Assembly (NCBI GenBank): GCA_021927905.1
Contig: BLLK01000029.1
Coordinates: forward strand, 620,001 to 684,000
Length of the DNA: 64,000 bases
Direction: 5' to 3'
From: Chaetoceros tenuissimus
Taxonomy: Eukaryota > Bacillariophyta > Thalassiosirophyceae > Chaetocerotales > Chaetocerotaceae
Under the pieces are notes generated by a model. That model saw only the letters and a program-made list of their open reading frames with translations. It was not told where the DNA came from and did no database searches. A program made the position numbers and the translations under genes. Shown one piece after another: positions 44,752 through 53,041 of the stretch; positions within the stretch are counted from its first letter, which is position 1, and each line of letters opens with the position of its first letter.

Positions 44752-45513
44752 TTACACCGATTCAACTCTTTGATCCAGCACATGTTCTGTAGATAGGGCT
44801 GGCTGTGAATTTCTTTCTATTCCATCTGGTAATCCAGTGGTAGATATCCAAACTGCCCTGTAGATGTTGTAATTTGCAGTGTGTCTCATAGCTTGACCTA
44901 CAGCGCAACAAGGAAATACTGCCGCCACACAGCAATCATCACATGGTCCGCAACATCCATTTGGAATGTTTTCCCTTTTCCGAATTGCCCTTCTTGTAAT
45001 TACAATCAAGTAGAATAAGAAAAATGTAGCAATGGAACAGGGTAAAACTATCATGAAAGTCTGATTTGTACCCTCTGAAGATTGCATTGCAATACCCAAG
45101 GAAGATATCAAAATTTTTGGTCCAAAGCATAAAATGATACACGCGATGGAAAAAATAATGAAAAAAGTCAAAGTGGCTTGTGATTCATTTCCTCTTTTTC
45201 CAATCAAGTTCAGACTCATTCTTCTCATCACCTGGGCAATTCCGATGAGAGGACAATTAAGAGGCAAACAAAAGGATGGATGACAACATCCATAAGAGCA
45301 GCAGTTGAATAAACCATCTCTCCATCGACCCTGATTGTCATCACTTGGAAGAATAACATCGGATCTTATCATGGACTCGCTTGACACAGGTTCGGCTATT
45401 ACGACTGGTATGGCATCACTTGAAAGAATATCATTCAGCTGCTCTTGGTCGTCTGCCAACAGTGGTTGCTGAAGTTCATCAGTGGCATCGTTGATAGGTT
45501 GAGATTTTCCCAT
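44752..45513 (-). CDS. PLAC8-family Cys-rich membrane protein (253 aa)
   Basis: A single-exon gene. A disordered acidic N-terminus of ~60 residues is followed by the PLAC8 domain: RWRDGLFNCCSYGCCHPSFCLPLNCPLIGIAQVMRRM, then two transmembrane helices (residues about 113-135 and 153-172). The second Cys cluster is GCCGPCDDCCVAAVFPCCAVGQAMRH, and a short tail (TTGLPDGIERN) ends the protein. In plants and fungi PLAC8 proteins (FCR/PCR, CNR) act at the plasma membrane in metal resistance and cell-size control; the role in diatoms is unknown. Both CC(x)n cysteine clusters are intact. The gene lies between two small helix-repeat genes. Confidence 0.85.
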   Translation of the reverse strand: MGKSQPINDATDELQQPLLADDQEQLNDILSSDAIPVVIAEPVSSESMIRSDVILPSDDNQGRWRDGLFNCCSYGCCHPSFCLPLNCPLIGIAQVMRRMSLNLIGKRGNESQATLTFFIIFSIACIILCFGPKILISSLGIAMQSSEGTNQTFMIVLPCSIATFFLFYLIVITRRAIRKRENIPNGCCGPCDDCCVAAVFPCCAVGQAMRHTANYNIYRAVWISTTGLPDGIERNSQPALSTEHVLDQRVESV

Positions 45514-46100
45514 TGTTTAGATTGTGATTGTATATTCTTGGAACTATATGTCTATATCCCGATAGAAGTCAAATGAATTCAATGTACCGTACTGGTACTC
45601 TCTTCGTAAAGTACCGTGGCTATTCCTACGTACGTAATTACCATCTCAATTTTTCAGTTGTTATCCGACACAAAGTCGGATGAGTAATTGTGACTTCACT
45701 CTTGCTAAAAAAGCGAAACCTTCAAATAACTTCTTTTTATTTGCTCATTTTCCTTCAAAGCGCGTCCGTTGATTGATCTTGATCGTTGAGAGGTAGTAAC
45801 CTGGTAGTACACAGGTAAGTACATGTAGAAGAACAAATGTATCTACCACTTGTATTTCTAAACATAAACTCATCTTCAAAACAAATCGTTCACAATTGTA
45901 TCAACAAGTATAAAACATTTCTTTCAAAAAAATCAACCTCAATTTATTTAGTTCGTGATACTACTTTTCTCGGAACAAACGCGAAGGACAAACTGGTAGA
46001 CAGAAGAATCCACCTCAATAGGTAGTACTACTGCTTCCATAATATTCAACATAACCAAAATATAGAAGATAAGAAACGAAAAGTATCATTAATCAGAAGA
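45514..46100. promoter_or_regulatory. Divergent promoter region, 587 bp, with palindromes
   Basis: TACGTACGTA palindrome at 45627-45636 (ACGT core, bZIP-type) and a 7-bp hairpin ATCCGAC-ACAAA-GTCGGAT at 45663-45681. They lie between the PLAC8 gene (minus) and the second helix-repeat gene (plus). Confidence 0.4.
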
Positions 46101-46598
46101 ATGTCAAATAATAGACCCGAACCATCTGCACCATTCGAGCCAGATATCCCTGTCGCTACACCTGCCTCGGAAGAAAATTACGGCAGACAACATAGCACCA
46201 ACAACATAGGAGAACCAAATGAGTCGGACAAGTACAAAATAAAAGTTTCAGATAAAGTCATTGGAGCAGCAGCTGTTGCTGGGGGTGTAGCTGGTTTAGT
46301 AGTTGCGGGTCCAGTACTTGGGATCGTAGGTGCTGTAGGCGCCGGTATTTTAGCAACTGAAAATTCAAAAGCTGGGGATGTTGCAAGAGCTTCTGGAGAT
46401 GTAGTATTATCAGCCAAAGACCGTGCCAAAAAGATTGATGAAAAGCATCATGTCGTTGATAAAACCAAAAAAGCAACTTCTACATTTGTTTCAAAGGCCA
46501 AGGAGTTTGAGAAGAAGCATCATGTTGGAGAAAAGACAGGCAAAGGATTGACAAAAGGATTGAAGTTTGTATCTAAAAAACTGAAGCCTAAAGAATGA
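46101..46598 (+). CDS. Small membrane-associated helix-repeat protein, paralogue-like (165 aa)
   Basis: A Pro-rich N-terminus (residues 1-50) is followed by a Gly/Ala-rich hydrophobic stretch at 53-85 (VIGAAAVAGGVAGLVVAGPVLGIVGAVGAGILA) that could insert in a membrane. The C-terminal basic half contains the repeats DRAKKIDEKHHVVDKTKKAT and AKEFEKKHHVGEKTGKGL. These share the K-x-(I/F)-(D/E)-(D/E)-K-H-x-V/I-x-(E/D)-K-T-K pattern with the gene at 43673. Gly zipper plus BPA1-like motif suggests association with membranes. No cleavable signal is visible. Single exon, ends TGA at 46598. Confidence 0.75.
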   Translation: MSNNRPEPSAPFEPDIPVATPASEENYGRQHSTNNIGEPNESDKYKIKVSDKVIGAAAVAGGVAGLVVAGPVLGIVGAVGAGILATENSKAGDVARASGDVVLSAKDRAKKIDEKHHVVDKTKKATSTFVSKAKEFEKKHHVGEKTGKGLTKGLKFVSKKLKPKE

Positions 46599-47123
46599 AA
46601 CTTTTAAAGGATGATTTTGCTGTCCTGGAAAAATATGAGAAAACTGGAGCAAGAGATTGGTAGTAAATGAGTATATGTTCCATGGAAGTGAAGTGAGAGC
46701 TAATCAAAATTGGTTTTGCTCGAAATTTATTGAATCGAATCTACTTTCTAAATAATTATTTTATTATATATTGTACAGTTGTTTTTATTGGGAAAAAAAT
46801 ATTATTCAATGCATTGATTTTATCATCAGTAGAGTAATAATTGTGACACAATGATGAGAAAGTTGCTCATCATCTCCTTTTCAAGGTGTCAAATAGCCTA
46901 AATAGACATTTGGTATGCCAGCAGATGTGATGGCAAGAAGCCAAGAAGCCATCAAAAACATTGGCTTTTGTGTTTTGACGAATACTTGAAGATAATGCTT
47001 GTGTGAACAAAGAATATCTCTTCGAAGTAGATAGACCTGAACACTTGTATATATTGAAAAGAAGGAGACCATTGTCAACAAAGCCAAAAATATACTATTG
47101 AATGTATTTTTGAAATTGTTGGA
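46599..47123. other. Intergenic region, 525 bp
   Basis: 3'-UTR of the previous gene and promoter of the kinase. A minus-strand frame at 46881-47087 encodes a hydrophobic peptide but lacks an ATG and overlaps the promoter; it is not credited. Confidence 0.35.
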
Positions 47124-50100
47124 ATGAGTGACTCTATCGAATCCATAGGAGAATCAAGTGAAGAAATGCACGAGCTATCACCTCTGATTGCATCATCAAA
47201 TATATATAAAGCTTCTCCTTCTACAAGCTCTCCAAAGAACAACAGTGCCTCTCTAGATTCATGTCCTGAGCGATATAATACTGATGGCAGCGATGTGAGG
47301 ATACGGCAGGAGCGGAACAACATATCAACATCTTCTTTCGGAGCAAGTGCTTTTGCAATTTCACGACATAGCCTTCCAAAGTTCAAATGGCGTATACTCA
47401 TACTTTCGTTGACATTATACCCATGCATTATGATTGCCCTTTACAATATTCTCAATTATTTCTCTTTGCAACATTCCAATCCATATTCCAGGTTGACACC
47501 TGAATATTTCTACAGACTCATATTTACGAACCAGACTCAAGACAAATTTTCCAACTATGATAGGGTATTAGACAATGATATACTCGGGCCTCAAAGTGAA
47601 AATAAACCTATAGTCAGATTTCCTGGACTCTATTCATCAGATAAGTACTCAAAATTAGTCATTGCAGGCAAAATGACTGTAGGAGATACATTTTGTAATA
47701 TTGCTCAGCTTGATTTATCGGAAGGTGAATGGAATATACATGACAGGATACAACTGAGTTTATACAATTCGTACAGTGGTGGAGAAGTTTATTCATTGCT
47801 AGTCAATCACACTTTTGCAGAGTGGGATTCTGGTACAAGTTTTGACGAATCATCTTTGGTCAAGGAGGTTCGAGGCGGAGAGCTTATCGTCGTAGGTGCG
47901 TTTGATACCGATACAACTACGGATAAGAATAGTCAAAAAACCTTTTGTAGTGTAGGAGAATGGGATGGTTCGAAGCTCTCAGTTGTTGGAGATGGTCTTT
48001 GTAACTCTGCTCTTTCAAAGGGAATGAAGATTACAACTGCAGCTTTAGCTGGACCAGAGGACGTTTATGTTGCAGGATCATTCACTACTCAAGTTTGGAA
48101 TGGAGAGCAACATAGATTCGTCAATATTTACAATATTGCACATTATAATTCCGTGAGAAAAATCTGGTCGCCGCTTCCAATAGGCCAAATAACATGCTCT
48201 TGGTGTCAAGTCACAGTATTGGCTCTGGCTTATGATGCGAAGCGAAGACAATTACATGTAGCTGGAAAGTTTAATGCTATCGATGGCCATAATATACCTT
48301 CCGGTCTTGCGATCTATGATGAAAATTCAAGGCATTTAGTTGCACACCCAGGAGGAGGATTGACAATGTTCAATGCTACACAGGATGGTGTTGCGACGTC
48401 GTTACAGCTAGATCAGGATGCTGAGGTCTTGTATGTCATGGGATCGTTTGAGAGATTCGGTACGGGAGAAATTTGTATGGGACTAGGAGCATTTGATTTG
48501 AATTCCCATAAATGGACTTGTCTTGCAGATTCGGCTCATACTGTCATGCCATCGGGAGGTGGAAATATGCTTTTGACACCTTATGGATTAATGGTGGCGG
48601 GTAGAACTGCTTCAAGCTCCACTTGGCCGGACTCAAGTAGGCCATACACCATTGCCCTGTTAAATACAACTGTCCAGCCTAATGAACCAACAATGGTGGA
48701 TGATAGCGCAATACGAGATAAAGGTGAACTGAAAACGAGTACAGCAACAAAGCCTGCGAAACATTATCAATGGGGCTGGTTACCAGGATTTGAAGGTCAT
48801 CATGAACCACTACATAGTCTTGCGAACGGTTTTGGTGAACACGAAGGAACAGTCTTTATAACTGGGGATAATTTTGTTGCTGCATGGCGATACGAGGAAA
48901 AAACCGAGACAATGAAATTACCACCTTCACAAGGTCGATCGAATACGCTAAGTGGAATTACTACGAAAACTGTCAAAATTCCTGTAACTGTCAACCTCTC
49001 TGGTGACTATGTTCAAGGTGCAATAATGGCTATATCGCAACTGCAGATTGAGCCGGTTGACGGTAACATTGGTCGCCTCGCTGTTGGTTATACTATTGCT
49101 GTATATCTTATAGCATTTGGGGCGCTTCTAGGAATGTTTCTCGCGTTGCTCTGCAACAAACCTATTAACCAGACTCTGATGAACTTCCTTTTTGACAGAG
49201 AGTCTCAAGTCAATGGTATCTCCTTGGACACGCTTGCTTATGGTGCAGCTGGAAATACAAGTGTGAATGATGCTTACTATAAAGCGATGAGAACTAGATT
49301 TGTTGCAAATCCTAATTTATTACAATTGATAGATCCCCAAGAAATCATTTTGAACAGGATCATTGGGGAGGGTACATTTGGAAGAGTCTGGAGTGCAAAA
49401 TGGAACATTTCTAGTGTTGCTGTTAAAGAGTTCGTATTTGCTCAAGCAGCTGTAGCCGGAAAATCATCACAACAGAATGAAATAATAGAAGAGATTATAG
49501 GTGAAGCTGGAATGATGGCTATTCTGCGACATCCTAATGTATTGCAGCTCTTTGGGTGCTCATTGACTGCTCAAGCAATCTGGATCGTGAGTGAATTGTG
49601 TTCTCTTGGTAGCCTTCGCCAACTACTCGACGATAAAGATCGAGAGTTGCCGCTAGAAACGCGTCTGAAGATTGCACTGCAACTTGCTGAAGGTATGTTG
49701 TACCTCCACAATCAGGACCCTCCAATTATTCACAGGGATCTCAAAAGTCACAATATTTTGTTGAATGAAACATTCATCGAAAAGAATGATGGTGAATGGA
49801 CTATTAAAACGTCGGAAATCGTGTCATCGGGAAGTGGTCAAGCAAGAAAACCATTATCTTCGTCGACTTTATCTAGAATTGATCATAGTGACCGCTCTAG
49901 TAAGCTGAATTCAGAGGCAACTATTATAGCGAAAATAGGTGACTGGGGATCGGCTCGGGCACAGTTGTCGGGAAGTAGAACAATGACTCGTGGTGTCGGT
50001 ACTGCATGCTGGTTAGCTCCAGAAGTAATCAAGCACGCAAGGTGCTCTCAGTCAAGTGATGTATACAGTTTTGGAATTATTTTATGGGAAATTGCTACAC

Positions 50101-50381
50101 GGGAAGAAGTTTATCACGACTTGGACGGTATGCAAATAATAGCTCAAGTGGCAAACGACGGTCTTCGACCTCCTGTACCAGAAGATAGTCCATTTGCTGA
50201 TCTAATGGTGCGCTGTTGGAGTGAGATACCAGAAGATAGACCTTCATTTCGAGAAATTCTAAGCGATTTGAATATTTTATTATCGGGATTGTCAGAACCT
50301 CAAACTGAAATATCTCCATCATCAAGTTCAAATGGAAATACAACTATAAGTAGTTATCAGAATAAAGTTGTAGAAGAGTGA
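47124..50381 (+). CDS. Receptor-like TKL protein kinase with propeller-like ectodomain (1,085 aa)
   Basis: A single-exon gene. Cytosolic N-terminus, then a hydrophobic helix at residues 89-113 (WRILILSLTLYPCIMIALY). A large luminal or extracellular part (about 120-650) carries repeated VAG-F/VMGSF strands (LVIAGKMTVGDTFCNIAQLD, VYVAGSFTTQVWNGEQHRFVNI, LHVAGKFNAIDGHNIP, LYVMGSFERFGTGEICMG), as in Rax2-like or other beta-propeller cortical proteins. A second helix (650-675, AVGYTIAVYLIAFGALLGMFLALL) leads to the kinase domain at about 742-1060. It has GEGTFG (748-753), VAVKEF lysine, HRDLKSHN (870-877), WLAPE and SSDVYSFGIILWEIATRE. The DFG triad is DWG at 940-942. A long Ser/Lys insert lies between the catalytic loop and DWG. 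Tyrosine-kinase-like family, probably Ser/Thr. Confidence 0.88.
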   Translation: MSDSIESIGESSEEMHELSPLIASSNIYKASPSTSSPKNNSASLDSCPERYNTDGSDVRIRQERNNISTSSFGASAFAISRHSLPKFKWRILILSLTLYPCIMIALYNILNYFSLQHSNPYSRLTPEYFYRLIFTNQTQDKFSNYDRVLDNDILGPQSENKPIVRFPGLYSSDKYSKLVIAGKMTVGDTFCNIAQLDLSEGEWNIHDRIQLSLYNSYSGGEVYSLLVNHTFAEWDSGTSFDESSLVKEVRGGELIVVGAFDTDTTTDKNSQKTFCSVGEWDGSKLSVVGDGLCNSALSKGMKITTAALAGPEDVYVAGSFTTQVWNGEQHRFVNIYNIAHYNSVRKIWSPLPIGQITCSWCQVTVLALAYDAKRRQLHVAGKFNAIDGHNIPSGLAIYDENSRHLVAHPGGGLTMFNATQDGVATSLQLDQDAEVLYVMGSFERFGTGEICMGLGAFDLNSHKWTCLADSAHTVMPSGGGNMLLTPYGLMVAGRTASSSTWPDSSRPYTIALLNTTVQPNEPTMVDDSAIRDKGELKTSTATKPAKHYQWGWLPGFEGHHEPLHSLANGFGEHEGTVFITGDNFVAAWRYEEKTETMKLPPSQGRSNTLSGITTKTVKIPVTVNLSGDYVQGAIMAISQLQIEPVDGNIGRLAVGYTIAVYLIAFGALLGMFLALLCNKPINQTLMNFLFDRESQVNGISLDTLAYGAAGNTSVNDAYYKAMRTRFVANPNLLQLIDPQEIILNRIIGEGTFGRVWSAKWNISSVAVKEFVFAQAAVAGKSSQQNEIIEEIIGEAGMMAILRHPNVLQLFGCSLTAQAIWIVSELCSLGSLRQLLDDKDRELPLETRLKIALQLAEGMLYLHNQDPPIIHRDLKSHNILLNETFIEKNDGEWTIKTSEIVSSGSGQARKPLSSSTLSRIDHSDRSSKLNSEATIIAKIGDWGSARAQLSGSRTMTRGVGTACWLAPEVIKHARCSQSSDVYSFGIILWEIATREEVYHDLDGMQIIAQVANDGLRPPVPEDSPFADLMVRCWSEIPEDRPSFREILSDLNILLSGLSEPQTEISPSSSSNGNTTISSYQNKVVEE

Positions 50382-50521
50382 AAGTAAGAGTTATCTAATT
50401 GTCGCAACAAAGTCATGCTCAGAAGAATGCGGAACAAAGCTACATCATATAACTTGAAATAAAATACTTTAAAGGTTTTTACAATACTATCTCCTGTGGA
50501 ACTAAGTACAAACGGTTCAAT

Positions 50522-51649
50522 CTATAAATAGACGGGTTTGCCATCTTGGGCGATACTTTCCATCAGCCCATCAATTATTCTTTGGTTCTCGAGGGATATC
50601 TCTGATAAGGTTACAGCTTCAATATTAGTCCAGTCATTTGACTTTTCAATTTCTTCACAAATCTTACTAAAATTTCTCCACATCAGCACTTCCTGGACAG
50701 GGTTACATTGTACTTCAACGTATTCGTTTGATAAAGTGCTAAAAACTTCATTAACTGTCAATGTTTGTCCATGCAATGAATAGACACATGCATCTTCTCT
50801 CGGTATGACAAAATCATTCACATCCAAGGTCTTTTCTGATCCTACAATACTGACTCTTTGTTGGAGCACATGCAAGAAGCTGCAATGGAAAGACAATATC
50901 ATATCAGTCTCATTTGTATCGTCGTTTGCAAAGAAAACCAAGCCCTGTGCATCAATTGGGACATTATTACTGTTCAGTTTCCAGTAGGTTGTTTGTACTT
51001 TTTTTGCTCTTGCACTATGATTGGCTTTCGCTACAAGTTGTGCGAGGCGAATATTGTACCATCCTAGGTCACCTATGCAGCCATGCGGGTCCCCATCTTT
51101 TGAAATACGAATATCCTGTGAAAAGAACTCATCATCACCAGTGAAGCAAAATTCGGAATTAATTCTTGATACTTGACCAAGTCCACCTTCGGATATGAAA
51201 TCCATAATTTGGTGGGTACGAATATTATGCACGAACATTGTGCCATCCATGAGAAAGCGATTTTCCTCTTTTGCAATACACAACAAGTCCTCATAATCAC
51301 CACTGTTGACAGATACAGGTTTTTCGCACAACACATGTTTCTTGTTGCGCAAGGCCTTAATGATCCACTCTTTTTTTACACTGACTGGTAAAGGCACATA
51401 AACAGCAGAAACACTGTCAGACTGAATTAGTTCATCATATGCACTATCTCCCCCAAAGATTTGTATCATGGTCTCTTCCCCTTCAGTGGAAACATAATCA
51501 CGGACAAAGGCTTGAGCCTTCTCCAAAGACCTAGATGCGATGGCAACAAAATCACAACCAGAAGATACACTGCGAAGGGCGGCTACATTTTTCTTGGCTA
51601 TGCGGGCCGCTCCAAGTATCCCTACTCTCAAATTGGATTCGTTACTCAT
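50522..51649 (-). CDS. GFO/IDH/MocA-family NAD(P)-dependent oxidoreductase (375 aa)
   Basis: A single-exon gene, full length for the family. The Rossmann fold starts at LRVGILGAARIAKKNVAAL (GxGxxA-type, residues 9-27). VSAVYVPLPVSVKKEWIIKAL is the characteristic second helix, followed by HVLCEKPVSVNSGD, the conserved EKP motif with the catalytic Lys at about 105. The C-terminal beta-sheet domain holds FLMDGTMFVHNIRTHQI, INSEFCFTGDDEFF and DPHGCIGDLGWYNIRLAQLV (the G-x-x-x-D-x-G-x-Y signature). Members oxidise sugars, inositol or biliverdin; the substrate is not evident. No targeting peptide, so likely cytosolic. It is convergent with the kinase gene (140 bp between stops) and divergent from the gene at 51824. 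Confidence 0.9.
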   Translation of the reverse strand: MSNESNLRVGILGAARIAKKNVAALRSVSSGCDFVAIASRSLEKAQAFVRDYVSTEGEETMIQIFGGDSAYDELIQSDSVSAVYVPLPVSVKKEWIIKALRNKKHVLCEKPVSVNSGDYEDLLCIAKEENRFLMDGTMFVHNIRTHQIMDFISEGGLGQVSRINSEFCFTGDDEFFSQDIRISKDGDPHGCIGDLGWYNIRLAQLVAKANHSARAKKVQTTYWKLNSNNVPIDAQGLVFFANDDTNETDMILSFHCSFLHVLQQRVSIVGSEKTLDVNDFVIPREDACVYSLHGQTLTVNEVFSTLSNEYVEVQCNPVQEVLMWRNFSKICEEIEKSNDWTNIEAVTLSEISLENQRIIDGLMESIAQDGKPVYL

Positions 51650-51823
51650 TGGATAGATGTGCTAAATTCAAATGAGATATTCAATATGTCTATCAAAGAG
51701 CTCTCAAGTTTTCATTGGTTTGATGCAATATGTCGGTTGAGTGACTTGGGGGTTCTCATTCCAATCATGATGTCAAACATCATAAATGGCCTGTCTTTAC
51801 ACCCTTCCCTTAATGTACTGTAG

Positions 51824-52972
51824 ATGACAGCAATGCGCCATCATCATCAAAGAAGATCATCGAAGACATCGAAGAATGCTTTCTCTTTCAAAATGAGAAA
51901 TACTCGTAAATCAATATGCATTTTTTTTTTAATCTTTGATGATAAAATGGAAGATACCGAATATCACCCAATAGTAAATAACCATGATAGACACTTGTTG
52001 TGTGAAAATGGAATTAAGCAACGGCATGAAAAGATAGCTGTAACGAAGAAGAAAACTCCATTTCACGATATAGATACAGAGGAAGCAGATCATTACATCG
52101 CCTCTAAAAATAGTTTTTATTTATTGTCGAAGTCGGAAAGGAACAGCATTCACTGTGATGCTTTTACAGATGAAGCGGTGAAAGCATGCGAAGCTACCTT
52201 AGCGAGAAGTGAAAGTAATCAAAGCATCAGTCACTCTGAAGCTACGAACTTGGCGTTTGAGACAGTAGCACTCTTGCATCCTAACATAAATGAAAAGAAT
52301 CTCGCCAAGTTCATACGTGGTCGGAGAAGTATGAAAGATAGCAGATACGATTTCCCGATAGAGAATGAAATGGAAAATATATGCGAGGAGTGCTTGCGCT
52401 TAGAATTTGAAGCAGGAGTCAATTTGATTTCTTTCCTGTTCGATTTATGTTCTGTACCATATCGACTAGCGAGAAAAGGGGCAGAGATTATCATAAAAGC
52501 TCTGCCATGGAGAGAAAAGCGGAGACTTGCGAATATTGCCACTGAGTATTTTACCGAACCTGGCAATTTGCCCAAGATTGCAAAAGGTATGAAAGTTTTG
52601 AGTGAAATGTTAGTATCTAGCTATGGAGACTTAGGTACAATTGTTTCCGTAGCATTTCACAGACTTAGCAAAAAAGACTATGCAATCATTGCAGCAAATT
52701 TTGTTCTGGGCATATCGCTTTTATTTCTTAGTGGAGGAACTGCAATTATGATAAAGCTAGGAATGAAAAGTAAAGCTATTTACAATGTCTCCAACAGTGT
52801 CATAAAAATGCAGAAAGAGCGATCTAGGCATTGTGAGAATGACATCAATGCGAGGAAAGAAAACATCATTCAAAAAGATCCTCTAAACACTGTGAAGAGA
52901 TCGATCATTAATTTTGTACAGAAGAGCGAGATAAGCATTACCAAGAGAGGTGATGAGAACATAGACACATGA
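51824..52972 (+). CDS. Hypothetical protein with hydrophobic C-terminal segments (382 aa)
   Basis: A single-exon gene. The ATG at 51824 is followed by a basic stretch and a hydrophobic run (SICIFFLIFDDK), which may mean the true start is the next in-frame ATG at 51947 (MEDTEYHP). No domain recognised. Residues about 125-175 are helical (SHSEATNLAFETVALLHPNINEKNLAKFIRGRR). Residues 185-230 read ENICEECLRLEFEAGVNLISFLFDLCSVPYRLARKGAEII. A possible transmembrane helix lies at about 290-320 (YAIIAANFVLGISLLFLSGGTAIMIKL). The basic Asn/Lys-rich tail ends NIDT. Probably membrane associated; function unknown. Its stop is 69 bp from the ATG9 stop, on the opposite strand. Confidence 0.65.
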   Translation: MTAMRHHHQRRSSKTSKNAFSFKMRNTRKSICIFFLIFDDKMEDTEYHPIVNNHDRHLLCENGIKQRHEKIAVTKKKTPFHDIDTEEADHYIASKNSFYLLSKSERNSIHCDAFTDEAVKACEATLARSESNQSISHSEATNLAFETVALLHPNINEKNLAKFIRGRRSMKDSRYDFPIENEMENICEECLRLEFEAGVNLISFLFDLCSVPYRLARKGAEIIIKALPWREKRRLANIATEYFTEPGNLPKIAKGMKVLSEMLVSSYGDLGTIVSVAFHRLSKKDYAIIAANFVLGISLLFLSGGTAIMIKLGMKSKAIYNVSNSVIKMQKERSRHCENDINARKENIIQKDPLNTVKRSIINFVQKSEISITKRGDENIDT

Positions 52973-53041
52973 ACATATTTTGAAGTATAAGTTTGTAAAT
53001 AAAATAAGTAAGGCTTATTAACTTAGCAGTCACACGTACTA

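Noticed and set aside
46881-47087. Minus-strand hydrophobic open frame of about 68 codons
   Set aside because: No ATG start and it extends into the antisense of the kinase N-terminus; could be an exon but no splice evidence.
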